A stretch of 42,587 nt of DNA, from positions 1-42,587 of the forward strand of contig JAIQFU010000057.1 of assembly GCA_020073115.1 (NCBI GenBank), written 5' to 3'. Positions 26,401 through 33,969 of this stretch are shown here, piece by piece. The notes under the pieces were generated by a model. The model was not told the DNA's origin and ran no database searches. It saw nothing but the letters and a program-made list of their open reading frames with translations. The first letter of the stretch is position 1. The number at the start of each line of letters is the position of its first letter. The stretch is from Terriglobia bacterium (GTDB taxonomy: Bacteria; Acidobacteriota; Terriglobia; Bryobacterales; Bryobacteraceae). Made by a program: the position numbers and the translations under genes.

Positions 26401-26509
26401 CCGGCTGCGCCGCGAGGTCTTCCAGACTCCGCCAATATTCGCGCCCGCTTTTCTGGTGGAGCCTCGCCCTGGCGCCGGCGAGGTCAACTTTCTTCTGTGG
26501 TTCGCTCAT
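23435..26509 (-). CDS. actB: Alternative Complex III subunit ActB (molybdopterin-like domain fused to Fe-S domain)
   Basis: The 1024-residue fusion begins MSEPQKKVDLAGARARLHQK. A Tat-like segment with lipobox follows (RRNFLKLMGASLALAGLSAC, about 83-102). Residues about 110-780 resemble the molybdopterin oxidoreductase fold, which in ActB is known to lack the cofactor. The C-terminal part (from about 797) has ferredoxin-type clusters: CTGCSACVVACQAE, CMQCEDAPCELVCP, CVGTRYCSNNCPY, and CTYC paired with CQATCPTE, suiting up to four Fe-S centres. A Gly/Pro/Thr-rich stretch at about 535-571 looks like an inserted linker. The start overlaps the actA stop (ATGA at 26506-26509). Confidence 0.95.
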   Translation of the reverse strand: MSEPQKKVDLAGARARLHQKSGREYWRSLEDLAAQPEFREMIEREFPRQAIGWSEDEDPVEGRRNFLKLMGASLALAGLSACTRQPTEFIMPYIRQPEELIPGKPLFFATATTLNGVANGVLAESHEGRPTKIEGNPEHPASLGACDAFGQASVLQLYDPDRMQTAGYEGEIRSWGEVLGAVRQMLEEQRTKNGAGLRILTETITSPTMADQLRRIQQAFPAMKWHQWEPAGPHSARAGATMAFGQPVNTYYDLTNAKAIVSLDSDFLASGTASLRYARQFSAGRRVRGSQPSMNRLYVVEPMPTPTGSKADHRLPLRAAEIELFAGALATAVGVGRGPQEGENHEIYKWIGAIARDLLNNKGASLVIAGECQPPSVHALAHAMNATLGNVGKTVFYTDPIEARQVDQLASLQNLVNDLDSGAVDMLLILGGNPVFNAPVDLGLRDRLQKAGMRIRLGLYEDETSEVCQWSLPEAHYLEAWGDARAFDGTVTLQQPLIQPLYEGRSAMEVLQMFTDQPELRGYDILREYWSSQRGGGRTGGQPVPATGQAAAPGRSVISPVSGPPGGAPTAPTGDFESWWRRSVHDGLVANSALPAKTPAVQGQNIRANAAEPHLGGKLEVIFRPDPTIYDGRFANNAWLQELPKPITKLTWDNAAFLSPATAHRLGVETGVVLQLTYRGRTLQAPAWVQPGHVNGAITLHLGYGRTRGGRAGNGMGFNPYGLRASNALWHDNGLEAKKTGATHAFATNLNNYIPEGRELDTRRHIIHHGAEVPPRTLTLYPEWKYEGYAWGMAIDLTACTGCSACVVACQAENNIAVVGKDQVRRGRAMHWIRVDDYYHGDVNNPEIFNQPLPCMQCEDAPCELVCPVQATNHSSEGLNDMVYNRCVGTRYCSNNCPYKVRRFNFYLFSDWETPSLKLLRNPDVTVRSRGVMEKCTYCVQRINAAKIESEKQNRKVRDGEIQTACQATCPTEAIVFGDLNDPNSLVSKMKAEKSNYALLADLNTRPRTTYLAQLRNPNPEIEG

Positions 26510-27165
26510 CGATGACACGTACTGCAACTCGTCAAAACGCGGGGATCCTGGATGTGATACTCCTGCACGAGGCGGCGGCCGATCGCTTCCTGGTCGCCGG
26601 CAGGGTGATACCCCATGGTGGTTACGGCTTCCCGGGGCCTGACGTACTGATCGGGGTGGCGGTGGCAATTGATGCACCAGTCCATCTGGAGGTTGTTCTC
26701 CTGCCAGGTGAGCGACATGCGGTCCACCCGGCCATGGCAGGTCTCGCAGCCCACCCCCTTGTTGATGTGAATGCTGTGATTGAAATACACGAAATCCGGC
26801 AGGTCGTTCACGCGCGTCCACTGAATCGAATTGCCGGTGCGGAAACTGGCGCGAACCGGCTCGAGCGTGGGGCTCGTGCTCCAGATCTGCGAATGACAGT
26901 TCATGCAGGTCTTGGTGGGCGGGATGTTGGCGAAGCTCGACGTCTCCACCGTGGTGTGGCAATAACGGCAGTCGAGCCCCAGGCCGCCCACGTGGTGCGC
27001 GTGGCTGAACGGAACGGGCTGCTCGCGGATCTGGCTGGCGCGCGTGGACCATGCCCCGCGGAAAAATTCCTCGGCGACCCAAGCGGTGAACGCCAGGATA
27101 AACACCGCGCCAAAAATGGTGATCCGGGCAAGAGTATTGGAGCTGTGATGAAAGATCTGGGACAT
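26506..27165 (-). CDS. actA: Alternative Complex III pentaheme cytochrome c ActA
   Basis: The 219-residue protein has one N-terminal membrane anchor (about 13-32) and five CxxCH heme sites: C66-H70, C87-H91, C140-H144, C164-H168 and C214-H218. It also has His-rich stretches (SHAHHVGG, FNHSIHINKG) that supply second heme ligands. It relays electrons through the exported part of ACIII. It is the first gene of the respiratory cluster, so the promoter should lie in 27166-27429. Confidence 0.95.
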   Translation of the reverse strand: MSQIFHHSSNTLARITIFGAVFILAFTAWVAEEFFRGAWSTRASQIREQPVPFSHAHHVGGLGLDCRYCHTTVETSSFANIPPTKTCMNCHSQIWSTSPTLEPVRASFRTGNSIQWTRVNDLPDFVYFNHSIHINKGVGCETCHGRVDRMSLTWQENNLQMDWCINCHRHPDQYVRPREAVTTMGYHPAGDQEAIGRRLVQEYHIQDPRVLTSCSTCHR

Positions 27166-27306
27166 TCAGTTCAGTCCCGATCCGAACCCTGAAAATCCGT
27201 TGTGGCGCATCGCACAGGCAGTGCTAACTCCCCCACCTTTCCGCAAAACATATTTCCCAGTTTCCCGCGAATTTGTCTCAGCTAACGGATGCACCACGAG
27301 TCAATT

Positions 27307-27349
27307 TGTTTCATTTGAAACACATGAGTAAGGAAAATCACGTGATTTT
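27307..27349. promoter_or_regulatory. Two palindromes upstream of the ACIII-oxidase cluster
   Basis: TGTTTC-ATTT-GAAACA (27307-27322) and AAAATCACGTGATTTT (27334-27349, perfect 16 bp) lie 142-184 bases upstream of actA. The region is clearly more AT-rich than its surroundings, as expected for a promoter. Both fit dimeric regulator sites; no regulator family was assigned. The 264-base gap holds no gene. Confidence 0.5.
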
Positions 27350-27429
27350 GTGAGGGGATGAACGCGGTACGACCGGCCTTGGGCCGGCAGCGACGCCTCC
27401 AGGCTGCCGCCGCCGCCCGGAGGACGGCC

Positions 27430-28526
27430 CTACTTCCGTTCGTTGAGGTAGACGCAGGATTCGTGGCGGGCCGGCTGATCGCCGGTGCAAACGGCGAACT
27501 GGGCTTTGCTCCAGAGCGACGCGGCGGCGTACCGGCCGTCCTTGCGGAGGGCGTAGAACTGCAGGTCGATGGCGGCGAGGCGTTTCAAATCATCGTTGAA
27601 ATTGCGCGAAACGCGCTTCAGGGCGTCGAGGCAGGCGTCTTTGGGCGTCATGCCATGGCGCATGTTCTCGACGACGGTGGCGGCGCCGCAGACCCTGAGG
27701 TTCTCCTCGCCGCGCCCGGTGGAACCGGCGCCGCCGACGTCCTGGTCCAGCCAGAGGCCGCCGCCGAGGATGGGTGAATCGCCGCAGCGGCCGGGAATCT
27801 TCCAGGCCATGCCGCTGGTGGTGGTGATGGCGGACATCTCGCCCCTGGCGTTCAGCGCGATACAGTTGATGGTGCCGTGCGGCGGGTGGATGGCGTTTTC
27901 CCATGCCTCCGCCAGAAGGTCGTCGCCGGCCTTGGGGAATAATTCCTTGATCTCGCGCAGCACTTCGGCCTTTCGGCCGCCGGGGGGCGCGTCCACGTCC
28001 GAGTTCCAGTTGGTGTGGCCGCCGGGGTCGCGGAGGGATTTCTTCCAGGTGAGCCACTGGAGGCGAGGTCCTCTTCCTTGAAGCCCATGGCCTTGGCGAA
28101 GCGGAGGGCGCCTTCGCCCACGAGCATCATGTGATCGGTCTCCATCATGACCGCTTTGGCCACTTTGGATGGGGTTTTGATATTGCGGAGCGCGCCCACC
28201 GCGCCGCCGCGGCGGCTGGGTCCGTGGATGCAACTGCAATCGAGCTCCACCACGCCGTCTTCGTTGGGCAGCCCGCCGTAACCCACGCTGGTATCGCGGG
28301 GGTCGAGTTCGACGATGTTGACGCCGGCAATGACGGCATCGAGCGTGTCGGCCCCGCCCCGCATCATCTCCATGGCCCTGGCGCAGCAGTTCACGCCGCC
28401 GTTGTTGCGGTTGGCGCTGGAGATCACGACGGCGCCGGGCCGGGACTGCCCCGCGGCTTTACGGATCGCCGGAAGCGCGGCGGCGCACAGCAGCGCGGCC
28501 CGCCGGCTGAAGGTCGGGTGTTCCAT
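27430..28526 (-). pseudogene. N4-(beta-N-acetylglucosaminyl)-L-asparaginase family, frameshifted
   Basis: The N-terminal part (from ATG 28526) has a twin-arginine signal (FSRRAALLCAAALP) and Ntn-hydrolase text (NGGVNCCARAMEMMRGG, VGYGGLPNEDGVVELD, VMMETDHMMLVGEGALRFA). It runs to KEEDLAS near 28065. The rest lies one frame over: WLTWKKSLRDP, then HGTINCIALNARGEM with the candidate catalytic Thr, KIPGRCGDSPILGGG, and the normal end at 27430. Homologues usually have about ten residues between these parts (a LLT...R...W segment), so a short deletion with frame change is likely. Intact, it would be an exported self-cleaving hydrolase of Asn-linked sugars or isoaspartyl-type substrates. Confidence 0.8.
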
Positions 28527-28812
28527 GAGGACTCGATTATTTCATATCGCGCGAGGCAAGATGCCTCACCGTGGAGGCGCGGAGGAAGAACGGAGTTCAC
28601 CCGAGCGAGAGGAAACGGAACAGAACCTCCGAGAAGCGATCGAGAGGCGCCTGCGGATCCTGGTAGAGTTCGGCGAACGGGTCCCGCAGCCCACGAGTCC
28701 AGCGAAAGGAATCGAGATTTCACCTGCCGCTTAGAGCGGCTGAGATGTAACCTAACGCCGTCTGCGCCGCAACCGACCAAAACCCCCGTTGACCCAGGCA
28801 TCTGTGCGTCCT

Positions 28813-29217
28813 ATGATTCAGAACGTGGTCCTGCCACGACGGAAACGATTGACGTTCTGGACCTTAGGTGCTGTAGTTGCGCTTGCTGCGTCAGCACTGG
28901 CTTTGGAGGGGTCTATCCGGCTGGAAGCGCGTGCCCTCGGCAACCGCGCCGCCGTGCGTTTTGGAGGTGACCGCATAACAGGCCTGACACGGCTCGTCAA
29001 TTGCGACGGGTGTGATTTGCATGAGCGCGATATGGCGGTATGGGCACTTGGCGAACTGCGGGACCGACGCGCTTTGCCAGTCCTTGATGCCCACTTTACC
29101 GGGGCAACGTGTGACCACAACCGTTACCTTTGCCAATACGAACTGCGTAAGGCGATCATGAAGATCGAGGGCACGTGGGGTTTGTTTGGCAGCAAACCGG
29201 CGCAGCGCCAACGATAG
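28813..29217 (+). CDS. Membrane-anchored HEAT-like small protein, unknown
   Basis: The 134-residue protein has an N-terminal hydrophobic anchor (about 14-31, FWTLGAVVALAASALALEG) and a soluble part. That part has HEAT/PBS-lyase-like text (ERDMAVWALGELRDRRALPVL), a CDGC pair and two more Cys (ATCDHNRYLC). ATG 28813 was chosen; a TTG 24 bases upstream also stays open. It stands alone and its base composition is closer to the following island than to the respiratory cluster. Function is unknown. Confidence 0.65.
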   Translation: MIQNVVLPRRKRLTFWTLGAVVALAASALALEGSIRLEARALGNRAAVRFGGDRITGLTRLVNCDGCDLHERDMAVWALGELRDRRALPVLDAHFTGATCDHNRYLCQYELRKAIMKIEGTWGLFGSKPAQRQR

Positions 29218-29493
29218 GCCATGTGTTAGCGCACTTTCCCCAAACCCCGTTTTTGAACCGGAACCCGCCACTTCTCAGCAACGGCGACAAACCGTCAACT
29301 TGGATTTGTAGACGCTGCGACGTCGGGTTATCCTGCAATAGGCTACTTCGCATCCTCGAGCGTTCAATCTCAAAGCGGCGGTTGTACCGGCGTCGGCGAC
29401 CGAAAGCCGGCATGTCTCTCTATGGAGGGCGGCGCTGGCACCAGTAATATGTCACCAGCACCGCACCATAGGAACACGCGATCTATCCGCGAT

Positions 29494-30618
29494 TCACTCG
29501 CAGGAGAGGCTCGATCGTCGATCGAGAGGTGGGTAATCGATATAGCCGCGCTCATCTCCCCCGTAGAAGCTATCCCGATCCGGAGGGTTGAGCGGTGCAT
29601 TATTTTCGAGTCGAAACGGCAGATCGGGATTCGCGATAAACAATTTCCCAAACGAAACGAAGTCAACGCCCCTCGCGATTGCGACATCTGCCCGGGTGCG
29701 GTCGTAATTCTCGTTCGCTATGTATGCCGATTTCCAGATCTGCCTAAGCATTCCAATTTCAAAGCGAGGACCTGCAGCCGGCGCGTCATCGCGTTCGACG
29801 ACGTGCAGATACGCGAGCCTGAGGTCATTTAGAGCGGCCACAACCGTGGCGAATGTGACTTCAGGAGCGGAATCGGACATATCGTTAAATGCGTGCAGCG
29901 GGGAGAGCCTAACGCCGGTGCAGTCCGATCCCACCACAGACGCAACAACTCGCGCGATTTCCAGAACAAGCCTCGCCCTGTTCTCCGCAGAACCGCCGTA
30001 TTCGTCCTCCCGATGATTGGTGCCATTTCGAAGGAACTGGTCCAGTAAATAGCCGTTCGCGGCATGAACCTCGACGCCGTCGAAACCTGCGGCGATTGCG
30101 AGAACCGCCGCATTCCTGAATTCGCCAACGATGCGATGGATCTCCGCTCTGTTCAGTGCGCGCGGTGTTTCGCAGGGCACATTCCCTTCGGGGGTAAAGA
30201 CGTGGCCTTTGGGTCGAATTGCCGACGGCGCAACGGGGAGAGATCTTCCAGGCTGCAACGATGAATGAGAAATGCGGCCCGCGTGAAATAGCTGCAAAAA
30301 AATACGTCCCCCACGTTGGTGAACGGCTGAGGTGATCCTCATCCACCCTTCGAGTTGCTCGGCGTTATAGAGTCCCGGTGCATTCAGGTACCCGATGCCC
30401 TGCGCCGACACGGTGGTCGCCTCAGAAACAATCAGCGCGGCAGTCGATCTTTGCGAATAGTACGTCACCATCATCTCGGACGGAACGCCATTTCTGTGGG
30501 CGCGCATGCGTGTCATGGGCGCCATGATCACCCGTGTCGGCAATTCATATCGGCCGAGTTTGCCCCGCTCAAACAAGTTGGCTGGAGCACTGAGTATTGG
30601 ATGGTTGGTGGCTGTCAT
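29494..30618 (-). CDS. Old Yellow Enzyme-type NADH:flavin oxidoreductase / alkene reductase
   Basis: The 374-residue FMN-binding TIM barrel reduces activated C=C bonds or nitro groups with NAD(P)H. Classical OYE motifs are LPTRVIMAPMTRMRA at the N-terminus, VHQRGGRIFLQLFHAGR, the substrate-anion pair in VEVHAANGYLLDQFLR (His and Asn), NHREDEYGGSAENRARL, and VDFVSFGKLFIANPDLP. It is close in type to NemA/xenobiotic reductases. Twenty bases downstream of the DUF4242 gene and divergent from a TetR regulator, it is a likely TetR-controlled unit. Its codon use appears less GC-biased than its neighbours. Confidence 0.92.
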   Translation of the reverse strand: MTATNHPILSAPANLFERGKLGRYELPTRVIMAPMTRMRAHRNGVPSEMMVTYYSQRSTAALIVSEATTVSAQGIGYLNAPGLYNAEQLEGWMRITSAVHQRGGRIFLQLFHAGRISHSSLQPGRSLPVAPSAIRPKGHVFTPEGNVPCETPRALNRAEIHRIVGEFRNAAVLAIAAGFDGVEVHAANGYLLDQFLRNGTNHREDEYGGSAENRARLVLEIARVVASVVGSDCTGVRLSPLHAFNDMSDSAPEVTFATVVAALNDLRLAYLHVVERDDAPAAGPRFEIGMLRQIWKSAYIANENYDRTRADVAIARGVDFVSFGKLFIANPDLPFRLENNAPLNPPDRDSFYGGDERGYIDYPPLDRRSSLSCE

Positions 30619-30637
30619 TGTGTGTCCTCCTGAGGCC

Positions 30638-30943
30638 TCATTCCTTAGCCTTTACCGGTTTCGGCCGCAGGTCGACTCCGGTCACCCGCCTCACCTCCGT
30701 GATCGAATCGAACGGGAATCCGAGCTTATCGTGGGCGCGCCGGATCGCCTCCGCATCGGGCCCTTTAGTGAAGCAGAATGCCTTGCCGCCCGCGACGTTG
30801 ACATGAGCGCCCAGATCCGCGCCGCCTTCGTCTTCGCACGCCTTTTCAAACCCCGAGTAGATGTCGATAAACTCGGCTTCACTAACCTCTCGCCGGGGCC
30901 AACTGCCTTTCGTTCGGTCGTGTGTGTCGATAAAGTACTTCAT
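30638..30943 (-). CDS. DUF4242 family protein
   Basis: The 101-residue protein has the DUF4242 pattern: MKYFIDTHDRTKGSWPRREV, LGAHVNVAGGKAFCFTKGPD and GFPFDSITEVRRVTGVDL. Members are small ferredoxin-fold proteins, some reported to bind nickel; the role here is unknown. ATG 30943 was chosen over an upstream start because AAGGAGA (30948-30954) is correctly placed and the family begins MKYF. It likely shares an mRNA with the OYE gene. Confidence 0.88.
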   Translation of the reverse strand: MKYFIDTHDRTKGSWPRREVSEAEFIDIYSGFEKACEDEGGADLGAHVNVAGGKAFCFTKGPDAEAIRRAHDKLGFPFDSITEVRRVTGVDLRPKPVKAKE

Positions 30944-31105
30944 TTCGTCTCCTTCAAGAACTTGAATCATGTGGGCATCGGGGCGCGTGTCCTCTCTGCC
31001 CAGTCCTTTCGATGCGGCCCTCGAAGTAGAACGATTCATCTACCTGCGGGGTCCGTAAACGGACGCGGTTTGAACCAAATCCGAATCGGCTAGGTAGAAT
31101 AAGCA

Positions 31106-31128
31106 GTATACTTCCCATATGGGTATAC
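31106..31128. promoter_or_regulatory. Candidate TetR operator over its own start codon
   Basis: GTATAC (31106-31111) and GTATAC (31123-31128) flank CCCATATGGG (31114-31123), giving two overlapping palindromes centred on the TetR start codon (ATG 31119). TetR repressors usually bind such sites next to their own gene. Confidence 0.5.
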
Positions 31129-31799
31129 GGAAGCGCGATCATCTCCTCGCAGTCGCGCAACGGATGTTCTGCGCGACGGGTTTTCACGCGGTCAGTGTCG
31201 ACGACATCATCGAAGAAGCGGGTGTCGCGCGCATGACTCTCTACAAGAATTTCGGATCGAAGGAGGACCTGATCGTCGCTACCCTGCGCCGGGAAGATAA
31301 GCTTTTTCGGCAATGGCTCAGCGGTTCGATTGAAGCACTCTCGACGATACCTGCAGACCGGATTAAGGCCCTATTTATGGCCCTTCATGAACGTTTTGCG
31401 TCTGAGGGCTATTACGGTTGCGCGTTCATCCGGGCAAGTATCGAGTTCCCTGACCGCGAACATCCGGTGCATCGGGCGGCAGTGGAACACAGAGAGATGA
31501 TTCGCTCCTATCTTCGAGGGCTGGCCGAGGAGGTGGGTGCGGTGCAACCACTGGTCCTCGCCGAGCAGCTTTATCTATTGTTCGAGGGTGCGATCACAGC
31601 ATCGCAACTTCACGGGGAGCCATGGCCGGCTGACTATGCGCGGCAAGCTGCCGAGCATCTGGTTGCAGTGGCCCGCCGACAACAGGATCAGTCCTCAGAT
31701 CAACGCGGCCCAGTTGCAGCCGAGTGCGCCGTTTCGAATACCGGAGTCGTAGTCTCGGTCGGACTCTCGCGTGGATTCCGGGCGATAAATCCTCCCTAG
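31119..31799 (+). CDS. TetR family transcriptional regulator
   Basis: The 226-residue protein has an N-terminal TetR helix-turn-helix (MGIRKRDHLLAVAQRMFCAT, then SVDDIIEEAGVARMTLYKNF and SKEDLIVATL). The ligand domain includes HERFASEGYYGCAFIRASIEF, typical of a common bacterial TetR subgroup. The last 40 residues are unusual for the family and may be a drifted tail. Divergent from the DUF4242-OYE pair across about 175 bases, it probably represses both itself and that pair in response to an electrophilic compound; the ligand is inference. Confidence 0.9.
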   Translation: MGIRKRDHLLAVAQRMFCATGFHAVSVDDIIEEAGVARMTLYKNFGSKEDLIVATLRREDKLFRQWLSGSIEALSTIPADRIKALFMALHERFASEGYYGCAFIRASIEFPDREHPVHRAAVEHREMIRSYLRGLAEEVGAVQPLVLAEQLYLLFEGAITASQLHGEPWPADYARQAAEHLVAVARRQQDQSSDQRGPVAAECAVSNTGVVVSVGLSRGFRAINPP

Positions 31800-32022
31800 C
31801 CAGCAAGCGTTTAGTAACGGTTCGCCGGACCACATGGACGGAAAACGCCCTACTCGTGGATTGGCGGCGCAAACGGCAAGGGAGCGATATGTAGCGTTTT
31901 ATTCCTTTCACAGTTGTCGAAATATCGGGGTACCCTGCCGCCCCGTCCGGACGTCGGTCAATCTACGACAACCCCGTCTTTCACCCATCCTCGCGGGGAT
32001 GGCGGTTTGCTAACCTTAGCCT

Positions 32023-32799
32023 GTGAATCGCCGGTTATCCGCCGCGATCTGCGCTCTGGTATCGAGCGCATGGCTCGCCCCCGCACAGACGGAGAAGACA
32101 TATCTACTTCCCTCGCCCGTCAGACTATCCGGGGTAGTAACGGATGCTGGCGGCCAACCGCTTCCTGAGGTCTGGATCGACCATACCGAACTCAGCCTCG
32201 CCGAGTCCAAAACGGATTCGCACGGACGGTTTGACATTGAAACCCGCGCACCTGCGGTTGTTCTTCGTAGGGGCGGTTTCCAAAGCAAGTATCTGCGGAC
32301 CGACAACGCCCATGAGAACCCTCTAGCGATCATTCTCGCTGGTCCGGCACCTCAAATGAGGCCCTGCCGGGTGCCCGGTTGCGTTTTCCTCAAATACTTC
32401 GGTAATGCGTTTTGCCTGCCCAAAGTACGCGGCGTGCATGTCAGCAAGCAGGGAAACGACGTGGATTACGGCTATCGATCATTCTGGATCGCAACGCCGG
32501 AAGGCAAGGTCGGAGTACAGCACGGTTCTGGCCCGTTGTGGGGTTCCGGATTTCCGTTCGATCAAGATGTATGGTCTGCTGCCGCGTATAGGGAGACTTC
32601 ATACCAGGACCGCGAGGGCTTTCTGATCACGGATGCACGCGGCGAGACAACAGACGGCAAGCACTGGCGCGTGTTGGGCCATGCTTTCGAAACTGTGTCT
32701 TACAGGGGTGTGTCAGCCCAAGACGCCGCCGTGCTTGACCGCGTGATCGATGGTGCATGCATTAAGCCGGTGCCGTTCGGACTTGATCGGCACAAATGA
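32023..32799 (+). CDS. Secreted protein with carboxypeptidase-regulatory-like domain
   Basis: The 258-residue protein starts at GTG 32023 with a signal peptide (NRRLSAAICALVSSAWLAPAQ). One beta-sandwich module follows (VRLSGVVTDAGGQPLPEVWI through DSHGRFDIETRAP), then an unrecognised region of about 150 residues with FWIATPEGKVGVQHGSGPLW and ITDARGETTDGKHWRVLGHA. Unlike the pair at 275-3501 it has a single module and four Cys in two CxxxxC-like pairs. Function is unknown. The 222-base gap upstream holds nothing recognisable. Confidence 0.7.
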   Translation: MNRRLSAAICALVSSAWLAPAQTEKTYLLPSPVRLSGVVTDAGGQPLPEVWIDHTELSLAESKTDSHGRFDIETRAPAVVLRRGGFQSKYLRTDNAHENPLAIILAGPAPQMRPCRVPGCVFLKYFGNAFCLPKVRGVHVSKQGNDVDYGYRSFWIATPEGKVGVQHGSGPLWGSGFPFDQDVWSAAAYRETSYQDREGFLITDARGETTDGKHWRVLGHAFETVSYRGVSAQDAAVLDRVIDGACIKPVPFGLDRHK

Positions 32800-32981
32800 G
32801 CCGCAAGCGCATTGTTGTCGAAAAGTAGCGATTTCCGGAAAGTAGGGGTTCGGGGCGGATCAGGGGGCGCCAAGGGGGTCGAAGGAGATGAAGGCGGGAG
32901 GTAACCGGCCGCTACATTTTCCAGACATAGTTTTTGCGGCCGGGTGACACCCCGGGGGGCGGACGGGCGCAGGATGGATGC

Positions 32982-33479
32982 ATGACACGGATATTCGCAG
33001 CGGTCCTGCTCTCGACCGGAATCGCGCTGGCCGGGCAACCCGGGCAGGAACAACTCAAATGGGGCGAACTGCAGGCGCGCATCGCCGGCAAGAAGGTGGC
33101 GCTGGTGCTGCCGGATGGAACGCGGATCGAGGGCAAGGCGCGGCAGGTCGAAGCGGACGGGTTGCGGCTCAAGATCAGCAAGACCTCGGACAAGAAGGCG
33201 CAGCCCAAAGGCGTGCGCCTGATCCCGCGGGAATCGGTTTCGGTGGTGCGGGTGACGGAGCGCCGCGGGTTCGGCAGGCTTCTCTGCACGATCGGCGCTA
33301 TCGGCGCGGCGGCAGCGATCGCCGGCGCCCAGCAGATCGACATCTACGAGGGAGTGGGGGTGATCGCCGTGCCGGCTGCTGTGACGGCGGGCGTGGCCGG
33401 GGCCGGCATCGGCGGCTATTACGTGGGGAAACGGCTGGACAAGAGGGTGGTGGACATCCGCGTCGCAAAGCAGGATTGA
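32982..33479 (+). CDS. Exported small protein with Gly/Ala-rich membrane segments, unknown
   Basis: The 165-residue protein has a signal peptide (MTRIFAAVLLSTGIALAGQ) and an SH3/Sm-like beta patch (KVALVLPDGTRIEGKARQVEADG). It also has two Gly/Ala-rich hydrophobic segments (TIGAIGAAAAIAGA, AVPAAVTAGVAGAGIGGYYVG), then VDIRV at the end. ATG 32982 follows AGGATGGA. No family was recognised; neighbours suggest an envelope protein. Confidence 0.7.
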   Translation: MTRIFAAVLLSTGIALAGQPGQEQLKWGELQARIAGKKVALVLPDGTRIEGKARQVEADGLRLKISKTSDKKAQPKGVRLIPRESVSVVRVTERRGFGRLLCTIGAIGAAAAIAGAQQIDIYEGVGVIAVPAAVTAGVAGAGIGGYYVGKRLDKRVVDIRVAKQD

Positions 33480-33501
33480 ATTCCGCTACACTTAGCGGAC
33501 A

Positions 33502-33891
33502 ATGAAGTTCATGTTGATCGCCCTCGGGATCCTGTGTCTGTGCGCGTCCGGGGCGGACAAGAAGAAAAAACCGCCAGACGTCCAGATCCTGGATGTCAAG
33601 GTGCGCAGGGAAGTGGACCGGGTGACGGTGGACGTGCTCGTGCGCGCCATCGGCGAGAAGCCGATCCACGACCTGGTCCTGGCGTTCGATTTCATGGCTT
33701 CGGGGAAATCGGTGATGGCCACCAAGCAGGCGGGCGTGGATGAAGAGACGTTGAAACCCGGCGACGAGGCGTCGATTCACGCCCAGACCGAATACCCCAC
33801 GCGATCCATCGAGTACAAAGTGCGGGCGTTCCAGCAGGGGGATCGGGAGTTGGTCGTGGCCAACCCGGGGCCGTACCCGATTCTGGATTGA
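33502..33891 (+). CDS. Exported small beta-rich protein, unknown
   Basis: The 129-residue protein has a short signal peptide (MKFMLIALGILCLCASG), possibly a lipoprotein signal because CLCAS resembles a weak lipobox. It continues with Lys-rich DKKKKPP and a beta-sandwich-like domain (VDRVTVDVLVRAIGEKPIHDLVLAFDF ... TEYPTRSIEYKVRAF), the pattern of FxLYD-type domains. The start is 22 bases after the previous gene's stop. Function is unknown. Confidence 0.7.
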   Translation: MKFMLIALGILCLCASGADKKKKPPDVQILDVKVRREVDRVTVDVLVRAIGEKPIHDLVLAFDFMASGKSVMATKQAGVDEETLKPGDEASIHAQTEYPTRSIEYKVRAFQQGDRELVVANPGPYPILD

Positions 33892-33894
33892 ACA

Positions 33895-33943
33895 GGGGCC
33901 GGATGTGGGCATGAATGTTCAACCGGCGGGCATGAATGGCCCC
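33895..33943. promoter_or_regulatory. Repeat pair upstream of gcvT
   Basis: The word GGGCATGAATG occurs at 33907-33917 and 33928-33938, exactly 21 bases apart (two helix turns). It is enclosed by GGGGCC (33895-33900) and GGCCCC (33938-33943). It may be an activator site for the gcv genes or part of a dispersed hairpin. It does not resemble a glycine riboswitch. Confidence 0.3.
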
Positions 33944-33969
33944 GCCACGTCGTGTTAGCCTGAAAATTC

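Noticed and set aside
23435-26509. ActB as a working molybdoenzyme
   Set aside because: It is fused to the Fe-S domain and sits in an act cluster. The molybdopterin-like domain in ActB proteins is known to lack the cofactor.
22199-26515. A 1438-codon open frame on the plus strand
   Set aside because: It lies opposite actC and actB, has low-complexity composition (His/Gln/Arg/Gly-rich) and no domains. It is a by-product of GC-rich codon bias.
28560-28734. Small gene reading RGAEEERSSPEREETEQ... to a stop at 28734
   Set aside because: It is charged, lacks a start with a binding site and has no family match. It could be a gene remnant, but support is too weak.
29218-29493. Gene in the gap before the OYE stop
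   Set aside because: Only short frames with no binding site or domain; nothing recognisable in the 276 bases.
33892-33969. Glycine riboswitch before gcvT
   Set aside because: The 78-base gap is too short and lacks the conserved aptamer core; only a repeat pair is present.
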